Below are positions 10,110-21,296 of a DNA stretch of 64,000 bases, in pieces (position 1 is the stretch's first letter; each line of letters begins with the position of its first letter). The translations under genes were made by a program, and so were the position numbers. Below the pieces are notes generated by a model that saw nothing but the letters and a program-made list of their open reading frames with translations, was not told the DNA's origin and made no database searches. Source of the DNA: Neolentinus lepideus HHB14362 ss-1 (lineage: Eukaryota; Basidiomycota; Agaricomycetes; Gloeophyllales; Gloeophyllaceae); the NCBI GenBank assembly GCA_001632425.1, contig KV425636.1, forward strand, positions 1-64,000, in the 5' to 3' direction.

Positions 10110-10840
10110 GCTGGGGCAAGAGCAACGTAGCATCGAGGCCATCGGTGGCTGATCGTCATGCAGGGTTAGGGTTCTCACGGTGAACATACTTGGCCCAAAA
10201 CAAGACCGTGGCTGTCCAACTTGTCCACACGTTCGCTTTGCCGTGTATACTCTACGACTCCCTGCACTGGAATATATGCACCTCTACTTATCTCACGCAT
10301 CAAGCGACCCTGTTCCCGATTTCCATGGACAGAGCTTCCTTGGGTTGACGGGTTTGGCTTGATGTTCGAACTTCACGGAGACCTCGGATTCATATAGCAC
10401 GTGTCTGTATCCATACCTATCATCAGGGCGAGTCAGCTGCATTGAGTCTACGCCATACTCTATCATCTCAGTGTACCAAAGTCGACTGGTACTCGACCGC
10501 GCATTGAATCTGGTCCCCTGGCAGAGGGTGCGTGTGCGTGTACTACTTCTTCCTATTAATCTCCTTCCGACGATCCGGTTCACCGCTGGCGAGGTTCCAT
10601 TCGCGCATAAATCACACTCGGGCCGGTATCCAGTTGTCACGTGCTAGAGTCGACACTTTAAAGACTGCGTCATTCTGAAGGGCTAGGAAATGATTCCACC
10701 GAGCGACACACGATCACTTCTTCGTCACTGTATGAGACCCGTCCCATCCATTCTAGTCGCTATATAATCCACCAATTCACATAATCTCTAGCGCACGAAA
10801 AAGATTCCAACCCACTGCGCACCGAGATTGCCGTCCAGCA
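10110..10840. other. PPE1 upstream region and dispersed repeat R1, copy 2
   Basis: 10110-10230 precedes the PPE1 start. It contains AGGGTTAGGGTTCTCACGG, which recurs at about 32220-32245 with the following sequence. 10380-10690 is the second copy of repeat R1 (see 865-1170). No supported gene was seen. The 10293-10640 minus frame is not conserved in the other R1 copies. Confidence 0.5.
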
Positions 10841-11945
10841 GTTACGCACCGCGATATCTAGTCTTCAAGTGCCCGTTGACATATTCTATATCCCTGGAGT
10901 GCGTCCTCCCTCCTTCCAGCAGACATTCCGCCTTCCCTCCACTCCACCCATAACCCACCAAAATCCACGCACCCAGCCTCTCGTCCGGATCCGAAGGCGG
11001 ATACCTCCTAGCTGCGACATCCCATCCACGCGTGCGCAGGCATTTGATCGACCGGCTGCGTACCCACAACGAGAACGACCGTCCTCGGAGCGTCATGCTC
11101 AGCCACACGAGGAGTACACGGTCCAGGTCTCGCAGATTTCTTTAACATGAATTGCCAGGTACCAGGCTCCGCAGGCACACAGTCAACGCCCCACCCTCCC
11201 GATGTACGAGCCCGAGGATCGAGGACCAACTACCACCGACCCAGACAAAGCGGCGCGTCTCAGCGGCTGTGTCGGGGCACAACTCTCCCATGGACAGACG
11301 AGTCGTGTGGGATGACTACCAACGCCGGATCCGTCAGGGTAGTTATATCCCGAGCCAAGCCCCCTAGGAAAAGGCACCCGTGTTCCTTGGCTGAAGCCGA
11401 CCCATCTGAAGGTCCACGAGATGGTTCAGACGAGGCATAGGATGATGTCGGTTTCGTAAGTATCCAAAAGGTACGTGGAATGCTTGTTCCTTCAGTACAC
11501 ACGGGTCGTTGCGATTTTTCTGTGCTGATGATGTCCATGCTCCGATGGGACGGAAGAGATGAAACAATAAATATATATCTGGAAATAATGGGGTGAATGC
11601 GTACATGGCGTTTGTAGGAAACGGAAGAGAGCGGAGGGACCGGCCAGCGGGGAGCGTGCCTCGGTTTCTGGGGGACGCACGGCCAGCCAGGGAAAGTGTG
11701 GTGGAGCCTTATTCCTTTGCGACCCAAGACGCGAATTGGTCGAGAGGCGGTTCGTGCGGGGCCCCATCCGAGTACTGAGCGAGAGCCATTTCCCGCCCCG
11801 ATAGGAAGAAGAGACGGAGTGCCAGGCGCATTCGTCGAACACTTGAGTCTGCAAATCACCGGGTACATAATGCAGAAGGATCCACCACGAAGACTCGAGG
11901 TCATCTTGAATGAGACGCTTTTTAGTCGGATGCGTGCGACACTAC
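10840..11945 (-). pseudogene. FunK1 kinase relics, second set
   Basis: The order is the same as at 1390-2640: a piece matching the 36-37 kb FunK1 type (11080-11240), a piece matching the conserved block downstream of other copies (11340-11400), then a heavily deleted 3' exon with 3' flank (11560-11945). The reading frame is broken repeatedly. The frame around 11700-11900 still shows the codons for a CLQTQVFDECAWHSV-like segment. No function is expected. Confidence 0.6.
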
Positions 11946-12105
11946 ACCATTGTAGACTATTCCTGCTGCGGTATGTATGATAGTTATCGGCTAGATGTGA
12001 GCGCCACTGCTATCGTGTCGGAGCTCATTAACGGTCCTGCCATCGACCGCGCGCTGTTCACTCGCGAGTCGCAAGTACCTTTCATTTCGCACATCTCTCC
12101 CACTG
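11935..12105 (-). repeat. Dispersed repeat R2, copy 2 (PPE1 3' flank)
   Basis: It matches 2645-2810 closely (TATCGGCTAGATGT, CGACCGCGCGCTGTTCACTCGC). It then jumps straight into the PPE1 exon 7 copy at about 12107, skipping several hundred bases that separate the two at 2.8-3.2 kb. This marks an internal deletion. Confidence 0.6.
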
Positions 12106-12560
12106 CGCCGCCAGAACTTGACGACGAGGGTGGGAGCATGCTTGGGTGGTGTGTGGGAAAGGGGGAGGGACAGAAGACACACGTGGCAAATGGTAAAGGA
12201 GAGGAGCAACCGAGACACGCGCACCCCCGATGCATCACTCACTCCGCCCAAAAAACGCCAACGCCGTGAAGATAAAGTGCTCAAAAGGATAAAGACGCTC
12301 AGATGTGAAGAGAAACCTAACGATGGGAAGGAAAAGCCACGACGGGAAGAGAAATCCAACGTCGTCAAGGAAAGGAGAAAGACGCTCAACTCCCTCCCTC
12401 CAACACCCCCCCTGAGCACCCCAGCGCAATGAAAACCCGCTCACCTCGTGCACACAATGCCACACCCCACCACCACTGCTGCTCCCGCCGAAGACCGCGA
12501 GCTGGGAATTGCCCTGCATCTGGCAGGTCATAAGGGGTTTGTCGAGCTTCAGAAGGGGAT
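12105..12560 (-). pseudogene. PPE1 3' fragment (exons 6 and 7)
   Basis: On the minus strand, codons for LKLDKPLMTCQMQGNSQLAV and VWHCVHE (about 12560-12440) correspond to PPE1 exon 6. A five-residue serine/glycine insertion lies before the catalytic histidine region, and several residues are changed. Exon 7 is shortened to an APTLVVKFWRR-like remnant near 12150-12105. The intron between them contains decayed repeat units like those at 5386-5580. It is clearly a non-functional copy. Confidence 0.75.
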
Positions 12561-12739
12561 CCGGAGGGATGGCGCGGGGGAGGAGGATGGTTGTTGGATG
12601 TGAGGGAGAGGGGGGAAGGGGAGAGGGAGAGGGAGATGCGGAAAGTGGTGAGAAGACGGGTGGAGGGTTAGAGTGAACCAGAGCGGCGTTGAGTAGGTGC
12701 GAGTCGACGAGGCGCAAATCGAATAGGCGGAGGACCGAT

Positions 12740-13030
12740 ATCATCTCGTTCACCAAGTCATTTCGTGGCTGCAATTTTTCCATTCTCATGTGTCCAGCCC
12801 CAAATGGCTCGCGATCGCGAATAGGCTCGGATGACTCCCGATATTAACTGGACGCACGCGAAGCGAGGAACGTCAGCAGTGATGAAGCGCTGATGACAGA
12901 CATTAGTCAGAAGAGATGAAACAATAAATATATGTCTGCAAATAATAGATACAGCAACGCGGGTGAATACATACATGACATTTGTAGTGAATGAAAGAGA
13001 ACGTTACAAACGCAACCTGTCGCGAACGTT
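12740..13030 (-). other. 3' flank of FunK1 gene, second copy
   Basis: The segment is homologous to 3620-3899, 28640-28946 and 58540-58844, including AAACAATAAATATATGTCTG. It starts just after the PPE1 fragment, so the FunK1 unit and the PPE1 fragment are joined here in the same order as at 3.1-3.9 kb. Confidence 0.55.
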
Positions 13031-14268
13031 TCATTCCTCGAGAACTTGCCGGCGAAGGGAACTACCAGCCTCAGCAGCTCCAGATCGGCGCTGGCTCTTC
13101 GCAGTCGAATTGCCTTCAAAGTCGCTCGAACGCTTCAACTTTGAGCTCGAGGGGGCGGCATACCTCGGTTTCTGGGGGATGAGATCTGCGACCACGTCCC
13201 TTGTCGCCGGCCAGCCAGGAGACGCCAATGCGTCATCAAAGAGCTTGATCACATTGTCAGACTTGAGAATGTTTGGTGGTTCTGTGATGTTCTGCAGGCT
13301 GCCAGGACCCTCGTAAGGAGCCTTATTCAATGCCTTCTTCCTTTGTTTGGATAGCTTGACGTTGTAGTCGACCGAAGACGCGAATAAATCGCTTAAAGAT
13401 TCGATCAGTTGGTCGAGAGGAGGTGCATGCGGGAATGATAGGGCTACACGCGTTACCCCAGTGAGACCCTTAGTGATAACCAGTTCCTTCGTTTTGCCGC
13501 CTTGGTAGTGGTTAAAAAGGGAGTTCCAGGAGCATTCGTCAAACACCTCTTCCATAATTTGGTTCAGCTCGTTGGTCTGCTGGGTACTAGGTATATAATG
13601 CAGGAGTGTCCACAGAACGGTCCAAAAGGAGGACTCGAGATCATCTTGAATCGTGTGTTTCTTGGTCGGATCCTGCAACAACGCGTGCGAGATAAACTGC
13701 CAAGTACCCTGAACATGTAGATCGTCAGCACGTTCATTTATATAACACACATAACTACCCACCGTACGGCCTCGGACACGCGCGTCGTCTGTATCGAGAG
13801 ATGTGAGAGATCTGGGCAGGTCCCGGTCGATCAGTATGCCACGCTCGTCATCGCCATCTCCGATCAACACAATGTTATGGTAGCTCAGATCTCGGTGCAA
13901 TATATCCGCCTTCTCGTAAGCTTCCTTGTGAGCTGAAAAATGCAAACGTAAGCTCGGTTCAAATAAGTATCCACAAATAACTCGCCAACAAGTATATCGC
14001 GGATCGCCTTCACCATGGCTCGCGACGAAGAGGCCATGTCAAGGGACCTGCCAATTGCTTCCAACACAACGCGGTAGTGTTTATGCTTTGAGAGCGACCT
14101 ATTTTGCCCAGCCCAAGACGCATTCACAAAGTCGGCCGTTAAAGTCGTTTGGCCTCGGACATCGCCGTGACAGAGGACTTGTGCGATGTTCGAGACTCCA
14201 TTAGCATTCAAATCCTTGTAAATCGCGCCTTCCTGTCTGATGCCGTCGATATCATGACATGAGCTCAC
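13031..14268 (-). CDS. FunK1-type protein kinase, 5'-truncated, no in-frame ATG at its left edge
   Basis: Three exons (14268-13986, 13932-13763, 13708-13031) give a 376-codon open frame, the same exon lengths as the gene at 3900-5144. The first intron uses a GC-AG donor (GCGAGT) where the other copies have GTGAGT. The frame contains EGAIYKDLN, the intact catalytic triad ILHRDLSYHN, then LIDRDLP, where the tryptophan of the DWD motif is arginine. It ends in a basic tail with KLKRSSDFEGN. The N-terminal half and ATP-binding lysine are missing. A TATA-like element lies directly at the left edge of the frame. It shares its truncation point with the 5.1 kb copy, so one truncation was followed by duplication. 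Probably not an active kinase. Confidence 0.75.
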
Positions 14269-15120
14269 CTTTTATATGTTCCTAGAACCACGAGGGTAAT
14301 GTGGCTGGAAGTGTAGTGAAAGGAGGCGGACGCAGCGCGAAGAAAGAACACGATGATCACGTGACCCGATTGCTCCACATGGGGCTCCAATTCCATTGTG
14401 CCACAATGCCCATGCGGAGCCGCTGCATGGTGGCCACGATCGTTCCAAATTCTGATCATGACTGTTCTTTGTAGTTTTGCAACAAACTGCAGCGTGTATT
14501 CCAGGGGGTTGTATCTCCACTGTCATGACGAAAACCTGATTTGAGCGTTATGAAGCTATCGAATACACCTCTTCATCTTTCCACCGCAGATATTTGACTT
14601 GCAACAGATGTTCCTGGAGTCATTGCAGTGGTAAATTTTCCCTATACCGTGTTGTCCACGTGCCTCAATTAAACGACCCAATCGAATCTACGACGGCAGG
14701 AATGACCGATAACCGCATTAAAACCACTTTACAATGTTGCAGGATCTAAGTCAGATAATTCGGGTCGCACTGCCTCATGCCATTCCTCTTCCCATTGTCT
14801 TCATATGGAATTTCACATTCACCGTCTTACGTAGAGGTCGGAAAGAGTTTCATTAAAGAAGCAGATTAATTGGATTATTGTCAGATGCGAGGACGGCGAG
14901 GAGTATGTCTTTCATGACTACGGTATTGCCACATGAACTCCCTGACAACAGCAGTTGTTCTCAGAAGAACATGAAAGGAAGACTCGAGATCGTCGTGGAT
15001 GACGTGCTTCTAAAGTGCGGTTACGGCATGGAGTGATTGCGTACCATAATTCCATTCAGGAATGTGGCACCTTACTGGCGAAGTTTATGTAAGCTATGGG
15101 TATCCTACTGTACATTGAGT
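14269..15120 (-). promoter_or_regulatory. FunK1 upstream flank with TATA and CACGTG
   Basis: TATA-like TATAAAAGG lies at 14270-14280 (minus strand) and CACGTG at 14358-14363. From about 14380 the sequence matches 31300-32030 over most of its length (CTTCATCTTTCCACCGCAGATATTTGACTTGC and similar blocks), up to the hAT insertion point. No supported gene was seen. Confidence 0.55.
15113..15120 (+). repeat. 8-bp target-site duplication, left (CATTGAGT)
   Basis: The same eight bases occur at 18500-18507 immediately after the right terminal repeat. Eight bases is the expected duplication length for hAT elements. Confidence 0.95.
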
Positions 15121-18100
15121 CAGTGTTGTCAAGGTCAGCGTCATTTGAATGACACATGCATCAGTGTTGTATGTAAAAACCTAATGCCGCCAAATTTACC
15201 ACGAGGTCAGAGATGCTCGAGTCAGTCGTGATGGCGGTCAAAGATACACCATTTGTGCTCGGGATTACTATATATAGGAAATTGTGGCTGAAAGTCTGAA
15301 ACAATTAATAATCGGGGTCGTTTAGCGAAATCTTGGATACCGCTTGTCGAATAGACAATTGAACATAGCAATCTACCTTACATTGTTCTTATTGTACACC
15401 ATGCGCCCTAAGGATCCAGTTTGGAAGTACTTTGATTCTGACAAAAGTCGCTACTCAGCTACTTCAGCAAAGAACAATCATTTGATGGCCTGGTGCCTTT
15501 CCTGCTTGAGCATTCGGGTGGAAGACATGAAACAGGCAGCTGTCGAGCGTGAGCGCGGAGGTTATAGTGTCCTAGCTCGAAGTGACGAAGAGCTTATTGT
15601 CGAGGGTAAGAAACATGTTGTATTTCAGATTAACATCAACCTATCCTGTTGAAAGCTCGTAAACAGGTCAACGGCATCGAAGGAAGACCAAAAACTATGC
15701 GGAACCATCTCATCAACTGTGCAAATGTCGCACAAAGTGTAAAGGATTGGGCGAAACAGCAACAAACATCTAAAATGACAGCTAGCAAAGAGAATATTAC
15801 ATCCATTCCGGTGCCTGTCAATCAGACACCACGGCGAAGTCCCTGGAATTGACCTCCATATATATCTGTACCACCATATCTCACAGTCTCTCCCCTCGTG
15901 TCACGCATGGTGCAAGCCTCTCCTCTTGCGTCGCACACAGTGCAAGCCTCAGGATCACGTCTTGCAGTACGCGACTGGCCTGAACCGGCATCGAAGAGGC
16001 GCAGGGTTGGAGGGTCAAGTGAGGCTTCTGCAGTAACATTTGCATGACCTCAGTGGACTTCAGAGCAGCAGGAGACGTTCGAATCTGACCTCTGCCGCCT
16101 CTTCATTGCTTGTGGGATAGCATGGAGTGCAGCTGACAACCCAGAGCTGCATCGATTTATAGCGACATATCTACCATTAGCCAGGGTCCCAGATCGAAGG
16201 AATTTGAGTGGAAAAGTACTCAACACTGAAGTTGCAAAGGCGGAAAGTGCTGTAAAGCATGAAGTCCATGGAAAACTTGCCTCCGGGCACGGAGATGCCT
16301 GGAAAACTGTATCAAAGGTGACGTGTCAAGCATCCATGATCACTGTTGAGGGAACGGTACGTACAAAAACCCTTTTAGCCAGTATCTGGTCCTGAGGCCC
16401 ATGTTCCGTGCAGCTGCACTTTATCCGTGTGCATGATATCTCCTCCGAGCGCAAGTCAGCCGAAAATTTGCTCAAACTGGTTGAAGATGATATCGATAAT
16501 TGCAAGAAGGATCTAGGCGTTGAAATTGTTGGATGGTGCACAGATTCTGGAGGAGATTGTAACAAGATGAGGAAATTGCTCACAAAGAAGAGGCCCCATA
16601 TCCTTACTCCGGCGTGCTGGAGTCACCAGGTAAACAAAATCACATATAATCAATTCAAATAATGACATAGTTCATGGCTGGCAGATGAATCTTCTTGTCA
16701 AGGACTATTTCAAGCTTAATGCATCATTTGTCGGAACGTCTGATAACGCGCTCGAGGTCGTCAAGTGGTTCAATAACCATAGCCTGGCTCTTTCCAAGTT
16801 CCGTATTGAACAGTTACAGCCACGTGATTGCACAAACGACATTCACACCCTCGCTCTTATCGTGCCGGCATTAACTCGATGGACATACCATTATTTGTCC
16901 TTTACCCGGTTGCTGACCGTCCAGAAATCACTCCGAACATGTGCCAACGAGCACCACGAGCTTCTAATTGAATGTGCTGGCAACAGAGCTAACCTGCGAA
17001 CAAAGGCAGAGACAATCTTGCAGTTCATTGAGGACCATGATGGCTTCTGGGTGGATCTAGCAAGGTAAGTCTTTATGTCTGTCACTCGTGTGAAGCACCA
17101 AATGACTGTATTCCCAGGATGAAGCGACACCTTGAGCCGCTTGCGATCGCGACCAACATTTTCCAATCTGATACTGCTCAGATGGATAGTGTTCCTTTGG
17201 TCTTGGGCTACCTGTGGTTCTTATTCGACAGCGAAGATATTGAACTATCAGTTCATTCTCATATGCATGCCTGTCTCAAGGCTCGATGGGCTAAAGTGGA
17301 ACAAGACTGCTTCATCGTCGCTATGGTACTAAATCCCTATGTTCGTAATAAGCCATTTAAGTCCACCAACCCGGCACTATCACCCATGGCTTTATACAAT
17401 ATGGCAGAGAAGCTATACTCTCGTGTTTTTCGTGAACCACCGGGCTGGGAGTTCTGGAAGGCCTGGATGGATTATCTGGCAGGGCACGAGGAATTTTCTC
17501 CAGAGTGGATGCAGCTCGACAAGATAAGGCAGAGATATATTCAAGAAGTGAGTTCTAACATTATAGTATTCCCGCTGCACTACAATTGATGAGATTCTTT
17601 CAGAATCGACAAGTTGATCTAGTCGAAGTCTGGAAGATGTTCGACAGTGGATCACGGCAGGGGTGGAACACACTGGTCAAACTGGCTATTCGTGTTCTCA
17701 CTGTCGTCGTAAACTCTGCTGCTACCGAGCGCGTATTCAGTGAACTCGGCCTTGTTATCACAAAGGTGCGCAATCGGCTTGAGCTGGACAAGGCGCAAAA
17801 GATGTCCATTGTGAAAAGCCAGATCCGGCGATCACACGAGCGTGCGGGCTCGCACTCGCGGCAGCACTTGAAGCGCAAATTCAGCATCATCGACGATGAT
17901 GGATCACGAGCGCTTTGTGCACGTATCGAAAGAGCTAATCTGAAGAAACAAGATACCGCCGTTGTTCCGGAGGATCCTCAGGAGAGTGGCAGTGACCCAG
18001 CTATTCCGCTGAGCCGTGTTCTTGAGCAGGTATCCGGCGAAGACGATGCCCCCGGGGTTACCTGTACTGCCAGCAGCACCCCCGGTTCACCTTCCGCTGA

Positions 18101-18499
18101 CGAAGTAGATGGTCAATCTCAACATACAGGAGCAGAGTTAGAGCCAGATAATGAAGCTTTTGGGCCTTTTGATAAGTCCTGTTATCAGCTGAAGGACCTT
18201 TTTCGATACGATATGGACCTTGCTCTGCGGAATGCGACACTCGGCTTCTATTGGCATGGCGGTATTCAGTCACTCGACGAGGAGTTGGAGCTATATGATT
18301 TGCTTGCTGATGAGGAAAGTTCAGAGAGTACAGTCCATTGATACTTGTACCAATTCACGTCTACATCTACATCTACCTAGTTAATTAGTTACAGGCCTAG
18401 GGTATTTACCTCAGACATCGTGACACCTGCATGGTCATTTGGTCATTTGGTCATTCCCATGGTTATAACCGTGTTATTACTGAGTCATTGACAACACTG
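15121..18499 (+). mobile_element. Complete hAT-family DNA transposon (3379 bp)
   Basis: The element begins CAGTGTTGTCAA and ends TTGACAACACTG, a perfect 12-bp terminal inverted repeat. Perfect 8-bp duplications of CATTGAGT flank it. Subterminal sequence is rich in GTCATTT motifs on both sides. One multi-exon transposase gene fills the interior. The unoccupied version of the site, in closely related flanking sequence, is at about 32022-32029, where CATTGAGT occurs once. It is a potentially autonomous element, given a nearly complete transposase. Confidence 0.96.
15401..18341 (+). CDS. hAT transposase with BED zinc finger
   Basis: The start is the ATG at 15401 (MRPKDPVWKYFD). The BED finger spans exon 1 (15401-15605) and exon 2 (from 15656): W-x-Y-F, A-W-C-x2-C, then GRPKTMRNHLINC. 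A region of uncertain splicing (15850-16070) follows. The RNase H-like core can then be read from WTSEQQETFESDLCRLFIAC through VPDRRNLSGKVL, GWCTDSGGDCN and later exons near 16408-16630, 16685-17064, 17119-17550 and 17605-18341. The last exon carries the C-terminal dimerisation block AATERVFSELGLVI and a serine/acidic tail ending at TGA 18339-18341. Exon joins other than the first are approximate. No clear disabling mutation was seen, so the element may be young. It catalyses cut-and-paste transposition in the nucleus. Confidence 0.85.
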
Positions 18500-18507
18500 C
18501 ATTGAGT
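18500..18507 (+). repeat. 8-bp target-site duplication, right (CATTGAGT)
   Basis: It is identical to 15113-15120. The sequence that follows (GGATAATCTTTAGTAAC) matches the DNA right of the empty site at 32030. Confidence 0.95.
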
Positions 18508-18933
18508 GGATAATCTTTAGTAACATAGGTGCATCTGGCACTTTCAAGTGAGAGAGTTGACGATGGTGGTAATCATCTCACGGAATCTCACGGACCGGTA
18601 TTATAGCGAGATGGCACTTCCGAGGGAGGGACCGCGTCGAGACGGTCAGGCCACAAACCGCGAAGCGGGTTTATCATGTGACACAGCAGGCACGTGGACT
18701 CGCATTCCATCACTGATTCACGTGACTTCCGTGTCTTTGTTCATTGTTTCCAAGCCACAAACGTGACACTCGGCCGATACGGCGAACTGCCCGAACCATG
18801 AGACTGTGCCATAAAATGAAGGTAAACTGTATCTGCCACATCTTTCATCGCATCAATCACTTCTTCTACCTCTTCTGCGGCGACAACCTTCATCCGTCAC
18901 GGGTACTCGAGCTTTGGTCCAGAACAGGCTTTC
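18508..18933 (+). other. Shared flank, then upstream region of a FunK1 relative
   Basis: 18508-18665 continues the homology with 32030-32215. From about 18665 it switches to sequence that is the inverted partner of 35740-36000, with CACGTG at 18719-18724 upstream of the FunK1-like frame. No gene was seen. Confidence 0.5.
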
Positions 18934-19896
18934 ATGGACGTATTCCAAAATATGGAAAAAGTTAGTAAAGATACCTCTGAGCCTGAATCAAACGAAGAGG
19001 GTGGCCAAAAGCAGAATGACCAACACCAAGACGAGAGCTCCTCCAGCGGCAGCGGCGGCTCCAACGTAACAAAGGCTGGAAGACATTTCGGCGTAAAGCA
19101 TGTGGCTTGCCTTAGTAAACTTTTTATATGCCACACTGAAGCACTCATCTCCTCATAGCTGAAGTACATGAGAGATTTGTGCACCAATACGGCAATATTC
19201 GTTGAGACCGGTAACGCTGGTCTGAGGTGCCACTTGGTAAATTGGGACTTGTGCAGTCATTGCAACTTGCTAGAAGAGGGTGTTTGCCTTCCAGCCCGTA
19301 CAGTATGTCATATAAATAACCTCTTTCGCACATTTCTCACTAGACTTTGTATTCCTAAGCACCTGGCCTGTGCTTCATTCCATGCTCTTTGTCCAGTAGT
19401 GGAAATCTGTCTCAAGTGTTGGAGGAGGTGTTCGAAGACTTATGGTGTCGAAAAGACATACGCTTCTGTCTGTGTGGTGACGGCAAGGCAACGGTTATCA
19501 TTGATGGTTGATATATTCTCCCCTACTGCAGAACTGCAGTCCCAGCCATCAAGTTTGTGCCTGCTCCGTGTGTCTGACTTATCATGGATCTTTTCTATTG
19601 GTCCCAGTATCCCCATCCTGTACGAATTCTTCTACACCACCAAACGGAATGAATTCAAGCGGTGCATGGACATGTTCCTCGACTCGAAGGAGGACCTCAG
19701 ACTATTTTAGAAGGCATTTGAGAGCCCTGACTGGTTGAAGGACAACGATGGACAAGAGGGATCTTTGGCCACATGTGCCAAGTCTCTGAAAGCCGTAGTT
19801 AAACGGTCCAGTGAATCCGAAGCTTCACCACTCGCAAAGAGTTGTCGCGCATATCATGCTGGTGACGCTACTAGGTTAGCGGCTCTTGAGGAATAG
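18934..19896 (+). pseudogene. FunK1-derived pseudogene, inverted partner of 34628-35734
   Basis: It starts with ATG at 18934 (MDVFQNMEKVSKDTSEPES) and follows the 35.7-34.6 kb gene in opposite orientation: an acidic Gln/Asn/Ser-rich N-terminal exon, then codons for a TNTAIFVETGNAG segment, KGV-x-LPARTV, and a C-terminal part. It is broken. The acceptor before the GTWQFMS exon is changed (TAG to TAA). About 110 bp encoding the start of that exon are deleted, and the C-terminal half is split by frameshifts. The tail codons and stop near 19890 are still recognisable. Confidence 0.75.
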
Positions 19897-20559
19897 GTTT
19901 GAATACGAGCTGTGTCAGTGCTAATAGGTACACATTCTGATATATTGTACTTGTATTCTATGTTTAAGTGTAATTCTGCCAGCCCATCCCGGAAAATCAT
20001 TACACTTGACTCTCGATTTCTTATGAAGACGTACTCCGAAGTAAAAGATAATCCTACTACTCTCATGCCTCAGCTTATGTCTAGAGTCTGAACAGAATGT
20101 AATCAGTGCTAAATGCATTCCCAGCTCTGGATTTATATCCTTAAAGATACAGTGATCATGAATCTGGATTTAATTGGCCGATGAAATGACGACCCGTCGC
20201 CTAAGCTTCCATCACCACCCGGGCCCCAAATACGATATTCGACAGGTGTAAGCTATAAGTCACACCTCAAAATACCTGCTCAACAATCTGGCAACAACTC
20301 AGGACCTTTGCACTTGCGCGTGTTGGGAAGCCAATTTTGCTCAGATCTAGAAGAAGTGACTAGAGAAACTTGATGAGGAGTGCAAATCCATTGCTACATA
20401 TTAATTTACTGGATGTATGCATGTCGATAATTTTCTCTATCAGTCTGTTCCTGCACACCTCGACTCTGGTAGAGAACAGGCTTTCAAGGACTTATTCAAG
20501 GCTATCGGAACAGTCACGAAAGAGACCTATATCAGCTCTTAGGTCTGAAAATTACTGGG

Positions 20560-20842
20560 TACATGATGCAGGAATGATCCAAAATGAAGAATCGAGGTCA
20601 TCTTGTCGCAAGTATCTTTCATTTCGTACATGTCTCCCACTTGAAATTTCTCTGTCCTCTTCTTCCACCCAGATTAGCTTGCTGAACACTTATCCACCCA
20701 GTGTCGCTACGTACTTGTATTCCTAAACGTGTACTTCAATACTGATCACTACCGTCGCCGGTGCATCAAGACAACAACCGTCCATCAACCTCGGAAAGTA
20801 CTTTCTTGGACTCGGGGTGATGCACCTAAAATCTACAAAAGC
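20560..20842 (+). repeat. Dispersed repeat R2, copy 3, joined to the GSH2 tail
   Basis: 20560-20620 is a FunK1 3' exon scrap (CTGGGTACATGATGCAG). 20615-20842 matches R2 at 2770-3020 (CACCCAGTGTCGCTACGTACTTGTAT, AAATCTACAAA). At about 20843 it switches to the last exon of GSH2. Confidence 0.65.
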
Positions 20843-21029
20843 TAAGACTGAGGTGGTCAGCAAGCTTGGCATATTTGGCTGGGCGCTGTTTGGTGAGGAG
20901 GAGAGGAAGGTGGTGAAGGAGGTAGAAGCGGGGTGGCTGGTCAGGACGAAGGGAAAGGACAGTGATGAGGGTGTATGGCTACTGAGTTCTCGGTGCTGGA
21001 TTCAATCATCCTGGTGGATCAGAGGCTAG
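20843..21029 (+). pseudogene. GSH2 3' fragment (last 60 or so codons)
   Basis: Codons for KTEVVSKLGIFGWALFGEEE, then KVVKEVEAGWLVRTKGKDSDEG, match the C-terminus of the glutathione synthetase gene at 46753-48514. A 2-bp loss after DSDEG shifts the final residues. No other GSH2 exon precedes it. Because the whole gene is present only at the other site, this fragment shows that copy A of the segmental duplication derives from the copy B location, or from a common ancestor that contained GSH2. Confidence 0.93.
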
Positions 21030-21296
21030 ACGGAAGAATCAAGAAGTTAAATCAGTTCGTGTATCCTTAATTCTGTAGAAAGCAGGGCTCCGAAATAGAG
21101 GGCTGATATTTCTGGACATTTCTGGTGTGAGGCCAGAGAAGTGGATGGGTCCTGCCTTTCTGGTGTTCTTCCTGATAATGTGAGATGTCCTCAGTCTTGT
21201 TGACTAGCATTCGCAGTACACGAATGAGATACATCGGATTAAGAACGTAGGCTGTTGTAAATGTTTCGCTCCGTCGAACCTTGTAGGCAAAGGGAG

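Larger units (their letters stand above)
18470..20550 (+). repeat. Left arm of a large inverted duplication
   Basis: From about 18665 to 20530 this arm reads as the reverse complement of about 33760-36000. Matching landmarks are the MDVFQ exon, TAGCGGCTCTTGA-type sequence after the stop, AATCGAGCTGTGTCAGTGCTAATAGGTA (with small changes), the CCAGCTCTGGATTT block and the codons for MMRSANPLLHIN. The arms are about 13 kb apart and diverged. Copy A of the segmental duplication lies between them. Confidence 0.75.

Noticed and set aside
10160..10185. AGGGTTAGGGTT as an interstitial telomere repeat
   Set aside because: Only about two units occur, here and at 32.22 kb, within an ordinary dispersed repeat. 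This is too short to claim a telomere relic.
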